Shown: piece by piece, positions 26,557 through 35,973 of the stretch
How positions within the stretch are numbered: position 1 is the stretch's first letter
Layout: every line of letters starts with the position of its first letter
Assembly: GCF_000392615.1 (NCBI RefSeq)
Contig: NZ_KB933407.1
Coordinates: 1 to 64,000 of the forward strand
Direction of reading: 5' to 3'
DNA length: 64,000 bases
DNA from: Lysinibacillus sphaericus OT4b.31
GTDB lineage: Bacteria > Bacillota > Bacilli > Bacillales_A > Planococcaceae
Notes under the pieces: generated by a model
What the model was told of the DNA's origin: nothing
Databases searched by the model: none
What the model saw: only the letters and a program-made list of their open reading frames with translations
Made by a program: the position numbers and the translations under genes

Positions 26557-27252
26557 ATGTTACAGTTATCCAATGTTTCTTTCCGTTATTTAAAAAAGCC
26601 TATTATTCAAGACGTGACTTTTTCTTTTCCTACTGGGCAAATCATCGGGCTTGTTGGTGAAAATGGCAGTGGAAAATCGACGTTATTGAAAGTTTTGACA
26701 GGTTTGTTGCTGCCATCGAGTGGGGAAGTACTGTTGAATGGGCAATCTGTTACGCGCAGAAGTGCTGATCAGATTGCGTATTTGCCAGACACCGATTTGT
26801 TTTTTGATTTTTATACGGGCGAGCAGCTATTGCAGCACTACGCCTCGCAGTTTGAAGATTTTTCCTACGATAAGGCCTGTATCGTTGCACAATTTTTGCA
26901 TGTTGATATGGATACCAAGTTAAGGAATTTATCCAAAGGCAACCGAGGACGAATGAAAATGGCGGCAACGCTTGGCCGAGAGGTGCCGTATTATGTGATG
27001 GATGAACCATTCGCTGGTCTTGACCCAATTGTTCGTGAAGAGCTGATCAAAGGGCTGATCCAATTTACAGATATTGAACACCAAACCATTATTTTATCGA
27101 CACATGAAGTATACGAAGTTGAACCAATTTTAGATCAAATCATCCTTTTGCAAAATGGCGCTATACTTGCGCATGATGAAGTGGAGACTATTCGAGATGT
27201 CACGAATAAGGATGCACTTCAATGGATGAAAACGTACTATAGGAAAGGGTGA
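26557..27252 (+). CDS. ABC transporter ATP-binding protein
   Basis: A 231-residue ABC ATPase: Walker A GENGSGKST, a signature region LSKGNRGRM, Walker B YYVMDEPFAGLD, and the H-loop STHEV. The signature deviates from LSGGQ (Lys and Asn), as is common in YtrB-like ATPases. It lies 10 nt after the GntR gene and its stop overlaps the upstream extension of the next gene. Confidence 0.9.
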   Translation: MLQLSNVSFRYLKKPIIQDVTFSFPTGQIIGLVGENGSGKSTLLKVLTGLLLPSSGEVLLNGQSVTRRSADQIAYLPDTDLFFDFYTGEQLLQHYASQFEDFSYDKACIVAQFLHVDMDTKLRNLSKGNRGRMKMAATLGREVPYYVMDEPFAGLDPIVREELIKGLIQFTDIEHQTIILSTHEVYEVEPILDQIILLQNGAILAHDEVETIRDVTNKDALQWMKTYYRKG

Positions 27253-27257
27253 AATCC

Positions 27258-28178
27258 ATGCAACAACCAATTGTCCAACTACAAAACTTATCAAAAACCA
27301 TAAAAGGTAAGCAATTGATTCACAATTTAAATATCGATTTATATCCAGGGCAGATTACTGGATTTTTAGGACCAAATGGAGCAGGGAAGACGACAACGAT
27401 TCGGATGATGACCGGACTCATGCATCCATCAGAAGGAAAAGTCATTATCGATGGCCAATCTTTACAAGAGCATTATGAGGAAGCTATTAGTAAGGTTGGC
27501 GTCATTGTAGAAAATCCCGAAATGTATAAATATATGACGGGTTATAAAAACTTACTGCATTTTGCACGAATGCATAAAAACGTGTCAAAAGCGCGTATTG
27601 ATGAAGTCATAACTCAAGTCGGATTAGAAAACCGCATTCATGAAAAAGTATCGACGTATTCACTTGGGATGCGTCAACGCCTGGGCTTAGCACAGGCACT
27701 TTTACACCGACCAAAATTTTTAATATTAGATGAGCCAACAAATGGCCTTGATCCTGCAGGGATTCGAGAGTTTCGTATGTATTTACGTAAAATTGCAACG
27801 GAAGATGGCGTGTCTGTTTTTGTATCGAGCCATTTACTGTCAGAAATTGAGCTTATGTGTGATCGCGTAGCCGTTATTCAAAATGGACAATTAATTGACA
27901 TACGTGAAATAAATAATGAAACAGCTTCATTTTATTATATTGAGGCAACACCAAGTGAACAGGTTACAGCACAGTTACAAAAACTGGATTACAGCTTTAC
28001 GGTTGACAATAATGGTGTCGTAGTGGAAATAAAGAAAGAAGACATTCCTAACCTTATGACACAGTTCGTAAATGAAGGTATTCAGCTATTTGCTGTACAA
28101 CCACATCAAAAAACATTAGAAGATCAATTCTTGGAAATGACAGGAGGTGGGCAAATTGTTGAAGCTAATTCAAAATGA
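27258..28178 (+). CDS. ABC transporter ATP-binding protein, BcrA-like
   Basis: A 306-residue ATPase of the bacitracin/lantibiotic-immunity type, with Walker A GPNGAGKTT, signature YSLGMRQRLG, Walker B FLILDEPTNGLDP, and a C-terminal extension of about 90 residues typical of BcrA/DrrA members. ATG at 27258 is preferred over the GTG at 27249 because GGGTGA is then properly spaced. It pairs with the permease at 28156. Confidence 0.9.
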   Translation: MQQPIVQLQNLSKTIKGKQLIHNLNIDLYPGQITGFLGPNGAGKTTTIRMMTGLMHPSEGKVIIDGQSLQEHYEEAISKVGVIVENPEMYKYMTGYKNLLHFARMHKNVSKARIDEVITQVGLENRIHEKVSTYSLGMRQRLGLAQALLHRPKFLILDEPTNGLDPAGIREFRMYLRKIATEDGVSVFVSSHLLSEIELMCDRVAVIQNGQLIDIREINNETASFYYIEATPSEQVTAQLQKLDYSFTVDNNGVVVEIKKEDIPNLMTQFVNEGIQLFAVQPHQKTLEDQFLEMTGGGQIVEANSK

Positions 28179-29094
28179 ATGGATGAAATTATGGCATAAA
28201 AAAGGAACTTGGGCGATGGTCGCGCTGTTAATCGTTGTGATTATTGGACCAGGTATCATGATGAAGTATTATGAATCAAAGACTGCAGAAGACTTGTCAT
28301 GGCAAGAAAATGAACAACAAACGATTTCAAATTATAAAGAATCCCTAACAAATGAAGAACTTACTGTAGAAGATAAAAAATATTTCGAAGAGCAAATTGC
28401 CCTTTCTGAATACCGTTTAGCAAATGATGTACCAAATCAAACGGAAGGAAGCCTCGAAAGTTTTATGTCCTTTACTAGCAGTATGCTGACTTTAGTGACA
28501 TTATTTACAGTGATTACGGCAGCGAGTATCGTATCGAGTGAGTTCTCAACAGGTACGATTAAAATGCTGTTAACACGTCCGATGACTCGCGCAAAAATAT
28601 TAACCTCTAAATTAGTTACTACTTTCCTATTTGGACTATTTTTATTCTTAGTGAATGTCATTGTCAGTGCAATTGTAGGCTTTGTGCTATTTGGTGTAGC
28701 AACGGGCACGGAGTTAGAAATGGTGGATGGTCAAATTGTTGAAAAAGCAGTATGGGGCGATCTAGCTTATCATTATTTACTGTCTGCTGGTGACTTTGTC
28801 ATGTCTACCTTGTTTGCCTTCTTAATTGGCTCTGTCTTCCGTTCAAGCTCATTAGCAATCGGCCTAACAATGTTTTTATCATTTACGGGTACAATGATTG
28901 TCATGTTCTTAAGTAAATATGAAATTGTGAAATACGTGTGGTTAACACATTCGAATTTAACGCAGTATGAAACAGGTGGTTTAATGATAGAGGGTATCAC
29001 AATGCCATTCTCTCTTACTATACTCGCTATCTACGCAGTGATTTTCCTTGTGATTAGCTACTTGTCATTTATGAAACGTGATGTAACAGCATAA
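28156..29094 (+). CDS. ABC-2 type permease
   Basis: A 312-residue permease with six hydrophobic segments: one near residues 20-38, a large extracellular loop (about 40-105), then five spans. FSTGTIKMLLTRPMTRAKIL is the family signature of ABC-2 permeases. The start TTG at 28156 lies 8 nt after AGGAGG; the gene overlaps the ATPase gene by 23 nt. The substrate is unknown; antimicrobial-peptide export is an inference from the ATPase type. Confidence 0.88.
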   Translation: MLKLIQNEWMKLWHKKGTWAMVALLIVVIIGPGIMMKYYESKTAEDLSWQENEQQTISNYKESLTNEELTVEDKKYFEEQIALSEYRLANDVPNQTEGSLESFMSFTSSMLTLVTLFTVITAASIVSSEFSTGTIKMLLTRPMTRAKILTSKLVTTFLFGLFLFLVNVIVSAIVGFVLFGVATGTELEMVDGQIVEKAVWGDLAYHYLLSAGDFVMSTLFAFLIGSVFRSSSLAIGLTMFLSFTGTMIVMFLSKYEIVKYVWLTHSNLTQYETGGLMIEGITMPFSLTILAIYAVIFLVISYLSFMKRDVTA

Positions 29095-29099
29095 AAAAG

Positions 29100-29139
29100 A
29101 CGCGGTATGAAAATGGTGATTTTCATACCGCGTTTTTTT
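29100..29139 (+). terminator. Terminator of the ABC operon
   Basis: Perfect stem CGCGGTATGAAAAT / ATTTTCATACCGCG with a 4-nt loop and seven T. Confidence 0.95.
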
Positions 29140-29234
29140 GTAATGAAGACGGAGAGGAGATAAATGCGGGTATTACAGTGCTTGCCGCGGGTAATTCAGA
29201 TTAATCCGCAGACCTTGAGTTACGCGACAGTATA

Positions 29235-30002
29235 CTATGAATGTTTAGCAATGATTTGCTGTAGTTTTGCTTGTAAATTCGGTAAATCCTGTGTTGTAAT
29301 CGTTGTTCTTACAAAGCTTTCATCCATATCTAATGCTTCAGCAAACAAACTGCCTAGTCCCTTAGCTTTTCGGTCAATTTGCAATAACACCTCAAGTGAA
29401 TAATCAGATTGTGACAAAAAGACAAGCTCCAGCTCATCAAGATGGCTTCGATAGCTACCAGTCGGCACAAATTCAAATTCCTGTGCGAATGGATAGTTTC
29501 CACGGAAGCGAGCTGAAGCCTGTTCACATTCAGCTTCACGTAAACGGAAACCAAGACCGCTTACAGCTTCGAGTACACTTTCAGCGAGTTTTGTCGGTTG
29601 AACACGAATATAGTCTTTGTCGTTCGGGTCTACAGCATTTTTAATATCAAGTCCTGTTTGAACCCATACTTGTGTTTTACCAGCCGTAATCGGCGTATCA
29701 ATCGGTAGTGTCAATGAAATAGGAAACACTTTATGTTCGCCCGCTGCTATTGAGAATGGTTCTGTTACCTTTACCTTGTGAATAGCGGCTACGTCTGTAT
29801 ACTTCCTATCATTGGATTCTCGTATATAAGTAGTATGAACCGAGATATAGATAGCGTCGATTTGCTGTTCCACATTCCCGCCCCGTACAAGTATCTCTCC
29901 GTGCATGACTTCGCCCGCTCTGTATGTAGCCTTTTCTAATTTCGTATCAACCGTTGCTGCCCCAATACCAATACTTGCAAGTGCTTTGTTGAATAATGAC
30001 AT
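29235..30002 (-). CDS. spo0M: Sporulation-control protein Spo0M
   Basis: A 255-residue arrestin-like protein that matches Spo0M across its length: MSLFNKALASIGIGAATVDT, YRAGEVMHGEILVRGG, and FRLREAECEQA. In B. subtilis, Spo0M influences stage 0 of sporulation and cell division, although its mechanism is unclear. GGAGG lies 8 nt before the ATG. It is isolated and opposite in direction to both neighbours. Confidence 0.95.
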   Translation of the reverse strand: MSLFNKALASIGIGAATVDTKLEKATYRAGEVMHGEILVRGGNVEQQIDAIYISVHTTYIRESNDRKYTDVAAIHKVKVTEPFSIAAGEHKVFPISLTLPIDTPITAGKTQVWVQTGLDIKNAVDPNDKDYIRVQPTKLAESVLEAVSGLGFRLREAECEQASARFRGNYPFAQEFEFVPTGSYRSHLDELELVFLSQSDYSLEVLLQIDRKAKGLGSLFAEALDMDESFVRTTITTQDLPNLQAKLQQIIAKHS

Positions 30003-30113
30003 TTGAATTCCTCCTAAAGTGTTAGATAGCTACTTATACGCAAGAATTCACAAAAGGTTTCAAGGCCCTCGTAAATTTCATTACTATGGAAGAAAAACAG
30101 AAGAGGCGTACAT

Positions 30114-30284
30114 ATGGAAGTGGAATACCAGCAGCAGTTACTTCAAAACTTCTTGGCAGAAGGGTTTTCACACATTGTTTCCAATACTTATTTTTTAGCA
30201 CAATATTTGACAGCAGATATTGAAGCATTTCAAGCTGTGTGCCATTTCGTATTTAAGGATGAACGTGAAAAGACATGCCTATAA
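30114..30284 (+). CDS. Possible small protein, 56 residues
   Basis: ATG at 30114 has AGAGG about 8 nt upstream and opens a 56-codon frame with balanced, protein-like composition: MEVEYQQQLLQNFLAEGF, a hydrophobic centre and a charged end KDEREKTCL. It begins within the spo0M upstream region, on the opposite strand. A second frame from the ATG at 30088 overlaps it. I do not recognise the family. Confidence 0.4.
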   Translation: MEVEYQQQLLQNFLAEGFSHIVSNTYFLAQYLTADIEAFQAVCHFVFKDEREKTCL

Positions 30285-30457
30285 ACTTTTAGAGACACCC
30301 GATTCTTTATGGGTGCTTATTAGATTCAGACATCATTCGGTCAAAAATACTGCTATCTCATCAATTAAAAATGCCAGATAATTAGTTTCTGCATAATTCC
30401 TTCATATATACCTCTTATACTAGGTCAATGTCAGATCTTGAAAAGGGGATTTTGTTG

Positions 30458-31384
30458 ATGAAAAAAGGAAAAATCATGTTGAGCTTATTTATAGCGAGTT
30501 TAGTAATGTCCGCCTGTAATGCAAAACAACAAGAGGATGTATTTACGTATGGAGAAGTGAAAAATAGCAAAGTTGCACATATTCATGGATTAGGTTATAT
30601 AAATGGAGGACATGACATTGCCATTGCCACGCATGACGGATTATATAAATACGGTAAGGATGGATGGCAGGAAGCGAATGGACAGAAACATGATTATATG
30701 GGTTTTCAAGCTACGCGAGAGGGCTTCTTTGCTAGTGGTCACCCAGAAGAAGGGGCACATTTGAAAAATCCGTTTGGCTTAATTAAAAGTACGAATCAGG
30801 GTGCCAGCTTTGAACAATTGGCTTTTTATGGGGAAATCGATTTTCATTACCTTGCAGCTGGTTATGATTCGAATATGATTTATGTCTACAATGAAACTGC
30901 TACTGATAATATGGAAATAGGATTACACTATTCGGCTGACGAAGGGAAAACATGGGAAAAAGTTGCGATGACGGGCTATCATTCGAATACAATAGCCAAT
31001 CTCGCCGCACATCCATTAAAAAAGCAAGTATTAGGTATTGGTAGTCAGGATGGGCTATTCATTTCAGATAATTATGGTGAAAACTTTACATTAATGAATG
31101 ACGCAAAAATGGTGACGTCTGTCACATTGAATGACATCGGAGGCTACTATTCAAATATCGAGAATAATCATGTGTATTTGACTTCATTTTTATTTGGAAA
31201 TAAAAGCGAGCGTCAGATTCCACTGCCAACAGGTCAAAAGTTACAGCCAATTATCTATCTAGCGGTTAATCCACAACAAGACAAAGAACTAGTCATCATG
31301 ACAAATAATATAGATATCTATGTAACGAGGGATGAAGGACTATCATGGGATAAGCTTGCATCAGATGGCGAGTTACTAGATTAA
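30458..31384 (+). CDS. BNR/sortilin-like lipoprotein (F510_1955 family)
   Basis: A 308-residue lipoprotein: LFIASLVMSAC gives a lipobox at Cys 18. The body has at least four Asp-box-like turns of a beta propeller (STNQGASFEQL, SADEGKTWEKV, SDNYGENFTL, TRDEGLSWDKL) and the opening HIHGLGYINGGHDIAIATHD. It resembles the so-called F510_1955 glycosylhydrolase family; enzymatic activity is not proven. ATG at 30458 is chosen over an upstream in-frame start because AAGGGGA precedes it. It leads an operon with two CcdA-like genes. Confidence 0.82.
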   Translation: MKKGKIMLSLFIASLVMSACNAKQQEDVFTYGEVKNSKVAHIHGLGYINGGHDIAIATHDGLYKYGKDGWQEANGQKHDYMGFQATREGFFASGHPEEGAHLKNPFGLIKSTNQGASFEQLAFYGEIDFHYLAAGYDSNMIYVYNETATDNMEIGLHYSADEGKTWEKVAMTGYHSNTIANLAAHPLKKQVLGIGSQDGLFISDNYGENFTLMNDAKMVTSVTLNDIGGYYSNIENNHVYLTSFLFGNKSERQIPLPTGQKLQPIIYLAVNPQQDKELVIMTNNIDIYVTRDEGLSWDKLASDGELLD

Positions 31385-31399
31385 AAAGGGTGATACACA

Positions 31400-32137
31400 A
31401 TGTATAGTTTCATGTCAGAAATTAGTCAATTAGTAAGTGGGCCGATTACGTTGTTTTTAACGTCGTATAAACATTCGCCATTCATCATTGCCATCCTTCT
31501 TGGACTAATTGGCGCGTTAGCACCTTGTCAGTTAACAGGTAATATGAGTGCCATCACCTTCTATGGCAATCGAACGATACAAATGAAAAGTAATGGCGGG
31601 GATATCGTATTTTTTATCATTGGAAAAGTCGTAGTCTTTAGCATAATAGGCTTATTTGCTTGGTTGTTTGGACAATCCTTCGAAACGGAAATGACAGTCT
31701 ATTTCCCTCTTCTTCGCCAAGCTATTGGACCTATCATGTTGCTGACTGGTCTTGTTCTCCTTGGCATTCTAAAATTGAAATTTCTAAATCGTCTCCCTTC
31801 ACTCATTCCTCAAATGCTAAAAGAGGGGAAATTTGGTTCGTTTTTAATGGGCGCTAGTTTTTCAATGGCCTTTTGCCCAACGATGTTTGTGCTGTTTTTC
31901 GTATGGCTGATGCCAACCGTGGTGACCACATCTTATGGACTGATATTGCCAGGGATTTTCGGCATTGCAACGTCGGTCCCACTAATACTAATGCTTGCGC
32001 TCATGTACATGTTCGATACAAAACGTATCATTATGAAATCTAGCATGAAAATGGGCAAGATAATACAAACAGCTGCAGGGATATTGCTAGTCTTTATAGG
32101 GGTTACAGATACAATTACTTATTGGGGTTTGTATTAA
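31400..32137 (+). CDS. CcdA/DsbD-like membrane protein, first of two
   Basis: A 245-residue protein with six or seven hydrophobic segments. Two Cys-Pro type motifs sit at the start of symmetry-related helices: GALAPCQLTGNMSA near residue 42 and MAFCPTMFVLFF near 158, the arrangement of DsbD-beta/CcdA thiol-disulfide conduits. APCQ is less usual than PCxxP. It follows the BNR lipoprotein by 15 nt and precedes another CcdA, so reductant transfer across the membrane in a common extracytoplasmic task (perhaps metal-related) is plausible. Confidence 0.8.
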   Translation: MYSFMSEISQLVSGPITLFLTSYKHSPFIIAILLGLIGALAPCQLTGNMSAITFYGNRTIQMKSNGGDIVFFIIGKVVVFSIIGLFAWLFGQSFETEMTVYFPLLRQAIGPIMLLTGLVLLGILKLKFLNRLPSLIPQMLKEGKFGSFLMGASFSMAFCPTMFVLFFVWLMPTVVTTSYGLILPGIFGIATSVPLILMLALMYMFDTKRIIMKSSMKMGKIIQTAAGILLVFIGVTDTITYWGLY

Positions 32138-32164
32138 CAACCATATAGTGAGGAGCTAAAATAG

Positions 32165-32875
32165 ATGTTTTCAGACTTGAATATACTGCTAGCCTTTGGA
32201 GCAGGTTTGTTAAATTTTTTATCACCATGTACATTGCCTTTATATCCAGCGTTTATTTCCTATATAACAGGAATGTCTTTGGATGAGTTACAAGGTGAAA
32301 ATAAAAAGTCAAAACGAATAGGGATGCTACATACAATATTTTTCCTTTTAGGATTTTCTATTATATTTATTTTTTTAGGCTATAGTTCGTCAGTTGTCGG
32401 ATGGTTGTTCTTTCAATATCAAGATTTGCTGCGTCAAGTAGGGGCTATATTAATTATCATTTTCGGTTTGATGATTATTGGTGTATTCTCACCTAAATTC
32501 TTGATGAATGACAAAAGAATACAGTTTAAGAATCGACCAACAGGCTACTTTGGTTCTTTCTTAATTGGACTTGCATTTGCTGCGGGGTGGACGCCGTGTA
32601 CTGGCCCCATCACAGGTGCAGTGTTTATGATGGCATCACAAAATCCAAATGTAGGAATGCTCTATATGCTTGCGTACGTTTTAGGATTTGCAATCCCGTT
32701 TTTCCTACTAACACAATTTGTGACGAAAGTTACTTGGATTCGAAAATACAGTCGTAAGATAACAAAAATCGGCGGCTATATAATGATTGCGCTTGGCTTA
32801 CTGCTCTTTTTCGATGGTTTGACCTATATTATTATGTGGTTAAGCCCTTTCTTTAATGGATTTTCAGGTTTTTAA
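32165..32875 (+). CDS. ccdA: Cytochrome c biogenesis protein CcdA
   Basis: A 236-residue six-helix CcdA. The redox cysteines are in FLSPCTLPLYPAFISYI (about residue 21) and AGWTPCTGPITGAVF (about residue 145), both canonical. CcdA passes electrons from cytoplasmic thioredoxin to extracytoplasmic thiol proteins. In B. subtilis it serves cytochrome c and endospore synthesis. Here it is third in an operon with a BNR lipoprotein and a divergent paralogue, so it may be a specialised copy. Confidence 0.9.
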   Translation: MFSDLNILLAFGAGLLNFLSPCTLPLYPAFISYITGMSLDELQGENKKSKRIGMLHTIFFLLGFSIIFIFLGYSSSVVGWLFFQYQDLLRQVGAILIIIFGLMIIGVFSPKFLMNDKRIQFKNRPTGYFGSFLIGLAFAAGWTPCTGPITGAVFMMASQNPNVGMLYMLAYVLGFAIPFFLLTQFVTKVTWIRKYSRKITKIGGYIMIALGLLLFFDGLTYIIMWLSPFFNGFSGF

Positions 32876-32963
32876 AACTAGTGTTTCAGTATAGTTAGTT
32901 TCAATTGAAGGTGAGTCGTCCAGTAATGTAAGGATAGGGTGTAAGAACGCCAACTATCACTTT

Positions 32964-33018
32964 AAAAATTTCGCGATATTCCTGCGGATCATCCGTGGAA
33001 ATGGAGCGGAATTTTTTT
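32964..33018 (+). terminator. Long hairpin terminator after ccdA
   Basis: Outer arms AAAAATTTCGC / GCGGAATTTTT and inner arms around TTCCTGCGGAT / ATCCGTGGAA form a long interrupted hairpin ending in T. It lies about 90 nt after the stop codon. The rest of 32876-33143 has no feature I can identify. Confidence 0.7.
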
Positions 33019-33152
33019 GTGCACTTATGACCCCACACGCTTTTTAGCATGCCTCCTATTTTTTTATTATGTCCCAGCTACAACTGTTATTAAAAGTGCT
33101 ACAATTTAGTCACCATGTACTAGACAAAATTTAACTAGAAAGAGTGAAAGAA

Positions 33153-33476
33153 ATGATTTATGCAATCGTCTTATTTATAGTAGCTGGCATTGGAGAAATT
33201 GGAGGGGGCTATTTAATTTGGCTGTGGTTAAGAGAAGGTAAACCCTTTTACTGGGGAGTTTTAGGCGGTGTTGCTTTAGCATTATATGGCGTTGTGGCTA
33301 CATTTCAGTCCTTCCCAACTTTTGGGCGAGTTTATGCGGCTTATGGTGGTGTGTTTATCGTGCTGTCTATTTTATGGGGCTGGGGCATTGATGGGAAAAA
33401 GCCGGATATATTGGATTGGGTTGGAGCGGGGATTTGCTTAGTAGGTGTGCTGGTTATATTATTACCGCGTTCATAA
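33153..33476 (+). CDS. YnfA family membrane protein (UPF0060)
   Basis: A 107-residue protein with four membrane segments: [59 protein letters not shown] and [16 protein letters not shown]. It matches the YnfA/UPF0060 family in length and pattern. The family is related to small multidrug-resistance proteins, but function is not settled. ATG at 33153 is preferred over the in-frame GTG at 33144 from the spacing of AAAGAGTG and the usual family start. Confidence 0.92.
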   Translation: MIYAIVLFIVAGIGEIGGGYLIWLWLREGKPFYWGVLGGVALALYGVVATFQSFPTFGRVYAAYGGVFIVLSILWGWGIDGKKPDILDWVGAGICLVGVLVILLPRS

Positions 33477-33623
33477 CTGAAAAGAGGTACTGTCTGACAC
33501 TGTATAAAATCAGCATTGTCACCTCGTTAAATGTATGGTTAGCGCAGTATAGTGACAGGATATTGAGAATAAAATGTGAAGTAATGTTTGCGAAAAAGAA
33601 TTGTTTGAGCTAGACAAAAAATA

Positions 33624-33649
33624 GGTAGCTGACGTTGTCATCAGCTACC
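33624..33649 (-). terminator. Terminator of nhaC (bidirectional)
   Basis: Stem GGTAGCTGA / TCAGCTACC with an 8-nt loop; leftward it is followed by TATTTTTTG, rightward by CTGTTATTTTTC. Confidence 0.8.
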
Positions 33650-33653
33650 CCTG

Positions 33654-35036
33654 TTATTTTTCTAATTTTGTTAATGTTTTGCCGCTCCAGCCGAATGCCA
33701 CTGTTAAGATTGGGCCAAGCAAACAGAAGAAGGCGAAAGGTAGGTAGGTTGTCGTTGGTATATCCAGGACACTAGCAATAAATATCCCACAGACACTCCA
33801 AGGTACGAGCGGATTGACAACTGTACCAGCATCCTCCATCACACGTGAAAGGTTTTTTGGAGCCAGTCCGACCTTTGCAAACTGTGCTTTAAATGCCTCA
33901 CCTGTAAGTAAAATGGATAGATATTGCTCACCAATTAACGTATTAATACCTATTCCTGTAAGGGCAGCACCGGTGATGACTGAGCCCGCACTGTTAAATA
34001 AGCTTTCAACTTTTCCTAAAATACTTTGAATAATACCTAGCGTAAATAATAGCCCACCCATTGTTAATGCGAGTAATACGAGGGCAATCGTAAATAGCAT
34101 GCTATTCATACCACCACGAGTAAGCAGTGCATCTACTTCCTTATTACCAGTTTCAGATACATAGCCTTCAAAAAGTATTTTAAAGACATTTGAAATGGCA
34201 AGTGGTTCTTGGATGTACGCAAGACCCACACCAACAATTGACACGATTGCAAGTGTAATGAGCGCAGGCGCCTTATAAAACGTCATTACTACAAGAACGA
34301 CGATTGGCAATAAAGTATACCAATGAATAAGGCCAGTTGACAGCAAACCTTCTTTAAAATGCTCTACCGTTTCAAAGGAAGTATCTGCTCCAGTTGGTGA
34401 TAAAATAGCGTACAGTATGAATGAAATGATGAAGGCAGGAATCGTCGTCCAGCCCATATTCTTAATATGCTCAAAAAGATCGACACCAACTGTACCTGAT
34501 GCCAGATTTGTTGTATCAGAAAGCGGAGACATCTTATCTCCGAAAAATGCACCTGAAACAATGGCTCCAGCCGTTATCGCAAGTGAAATATCCATTGCGC
34601 CTGCAATGCCCATAAAGGCAACCCCAACTGTTGCGACTGTTGTTAACGAGCTACCAACGGAGATGCCGACGATGCTACAAATAAGAAAAACGATGGCAAA
34701 GAAAAAACTTGGTGAAACAGTGAGAAATCCATAGTATATGAGCGTTGGAATTGTGCCACCCATAATCCAACTCGAAATTAATATGCCAATAAAGAAGAAA
34801 ATAAAAACGGCGCCTAATCCGGCACTTGCACCAGCTATCATCCCAGCTTCCAACTCACGAAATGGCACTTTTTTTATAAGTCCATACGCGATTAATATTG
34901 AAATGACAAGTACAATGGGAATATGTGGTGTTGCTTGGAAAATCCCAATGCTAACAGCCATCGTGGCAATAATTAATAGTATAATGAAGCCTGCCTCCAA
35001 AAATCGAGGGTTACTTTTTGCTTCGATTCGAAACAT
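33654..35036 (-). CDS. nhaC: Na+/H+ antiporter, NhaC family
   Basis: A 460-residue membrane protein with about 12 hydrophobic segments. NhaC landmarks are VGISVGSSLTTVATVGVAFM, GAIVSGAFFGDKMSPLSDTT (the conserved SPLSDTTNLA segment, about residue 175) and DAGTVVNPLVPWSVCG near residue 405. NhaC proteins exchange protons for sodium or, in MleN, also malate and lactate. AGGAGG lies 6 nt before the ATG, and a consensus promoter lies upstream. Confidence 0.92.
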   Translation of the reverse strand: MFRIEAKSNPRFLEAGFIILLIIATMAVSIGIFQATPHIPIVLVISILIAYGLIKKVPFRELEAGMIAGASAGLGAVFIFFFIGILISSWIMGGTIPTLIYYGFLTVSPSFFFAIVFLICSIVGISVGSSLTTVATVGVAFMGIAGAMDISLAITAGAIVSGAFFGDKMSPLSDTTNLASGTVGVDLFEHIKNMGWTTIPAFIISFILYAILSPTGADTSFETVEHFKEGLLSTGLIHWYTLLPIVVLVVMTFYKAPALITLAIVSIVGVGLAYIQEPLAISNVFKILFEGYVSETGNKEVDALLTRGGMNSMLFTIALVLLALTMGGLLFTLGIIQSILGKVESLFNSAGSVITGAALTGIGINTLIGEQYLSILLTGEAFKAQFAKVGLAPKNLSRVMEDAGTVVNPLVPWSVCGIFIASVLDIPTTTYLPFAFFCLLGPILTVAFGWSGKTLTKLEK

Positions 35037-35089
35037 GTTAATCCTCCTAACGATTACTTTTGCGCTTCAATGCGGTGAAGCCCAAAAGT

Positions 35090-35117
35090 ATTATAGCACG
35101 CTAATAAATATTGTCAA
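35090..35117 (-). promoter_or_regulatory. Consensus sigma-A promoter of nhaC
   Basis: On the minus strand TTGACA, a 16-bp spacer and TATAAT, a perfect match to both hexamers. The leader between promoter and start includes the inverted repeat GCTTCA-CCGCAT-TGAAGC, which could be an operator or a leader hairpin. Confidence 0.85.
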
Positions 35118-35140
35118 TTGATTGAAAATTCCGTCATGAA

Positions 35141-35171
35141 AACGGTAGCGAATTGTCTTCTCGCTACCGTT
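35141..35171 (-). terminator. Terminator of the TSUP permease gene
   Basis: Stem AACGGTAGCGA / TCGCTACCGTT, followed leftward by TTTTCAT. Confidence 0.75.
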
Positions 35172-35187
35172 CAATAATACTAAATCA

Positions 35188-35973
35188 TTAATTTGGACCA
35201 AAATAATCCCAAGCATTTTTTACGATTAATATACATGTCATAATGATGAAAATAATGCGCATGATTTTAGTATCGCGTTTTAACGCAAATTTAGAGCCTA
35301 AGATTGCACCAAAAACCATTACAAAGCCCATTGGCAAGCCGTATAGGAAATTAACCTCACCTAATGCTAAAAACATGGCAAGTGCTGCTAAATTAGATGT
35401 GAAATTAAAAGCTTTTGCATTGCCTGCAGCCTGCAAGAAATCATTACCCATCATTAATAGTAAGAAGATGTAAAATGAGCCTGTGCCTGGGCCAAAAAAG
35501 CCATCATAAAAGCCAATCGCAGCAAAGGCGACAATAAAGGCGATTTTTTTCGAAGTAGTCAAAAGCTTGTGCTCAGCATGATGTCCCCAATCTTTTTTTA
35601 AAACGGTATAAGTAGCGACGAGGACGAGCATAACAAGCATAAGTGGCTTTAAGATTGCAGGTGAGACGAGATGCACCGTATACGCACCGAACAAAGAGCC
35701 GATAAAAATAAACGGAAGAACTTTACCGATTTTTTTAAAATCAACTTTGCCTGCGCGTAGAAAGGTAAGCATGCTTGTACCATTGCTGATGGTATTGGCC
35801 AGTTTGTTTGTGGCAATCGCTGTGCTTGGTGGTAAACCAACGGCCATTAATGCTGGTAATGAAATAAGACCACCACCACCGACGATTGCATTCAAAAAGG
35901 ATGCGATAAATCCAAAGAATAATAGTATAGCCAGAGACAATAAATTGATGTCCATATGTATGTATTGGCTCAC
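35188..35973 (-). CDS. TauE/SafE (TSUP) family permease
   Basis: A 261-residue protein with eight hydrophobic segments. The TSUP signature is seen twice: FIASFLNAIVGGGGLISLPA near the N terminus and GFYDGFFGPGTGSFYIF near residue 160. The family moves sulfite, sulfonates or other organic anions; the substrate here is unknown. The start appears to be GTG at 35973, with only a weak GGA upstream; ATG at 35955 is an alternative. Confidence 0.9.
   Translation of the reverse strand: MSQYIHMDINLLSLAILLFFGFIASFLNAIVGGGGLISLPALMAVGLPPSTAIATNKLANTISNGTSMLTFLRAGKVDFKKIGKVLPFIFIGSLFGAYTVHLVSPAILKPLMLVMLVLVATYTVLKKDWGHHAEHKLLTTSKKIAFIVAFAAIGFYDGFFGPGTGSFYIFLLLMMGNDFLQAAGNAKAFNFTSNLAALAMFLALGEVNFLYGLPMGFVMVFGAILGSKFALKRDTKIMRIIFIIMTCILIVKNAWDYFGPN

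Noticed and set aside
29164-29403. Rightward frame with a good ribosome site (GGAGAGGAG) before ATG 29164
   Set aside because: Most of it is antisense to the end of spo0M, and its composition is not protein-like; it follows a strong terminator.
32876-33143. Extra gene between ccdA and the YnfA gene
   Set aside because: No frame with a start signal; only the long hairpin is recognisable.
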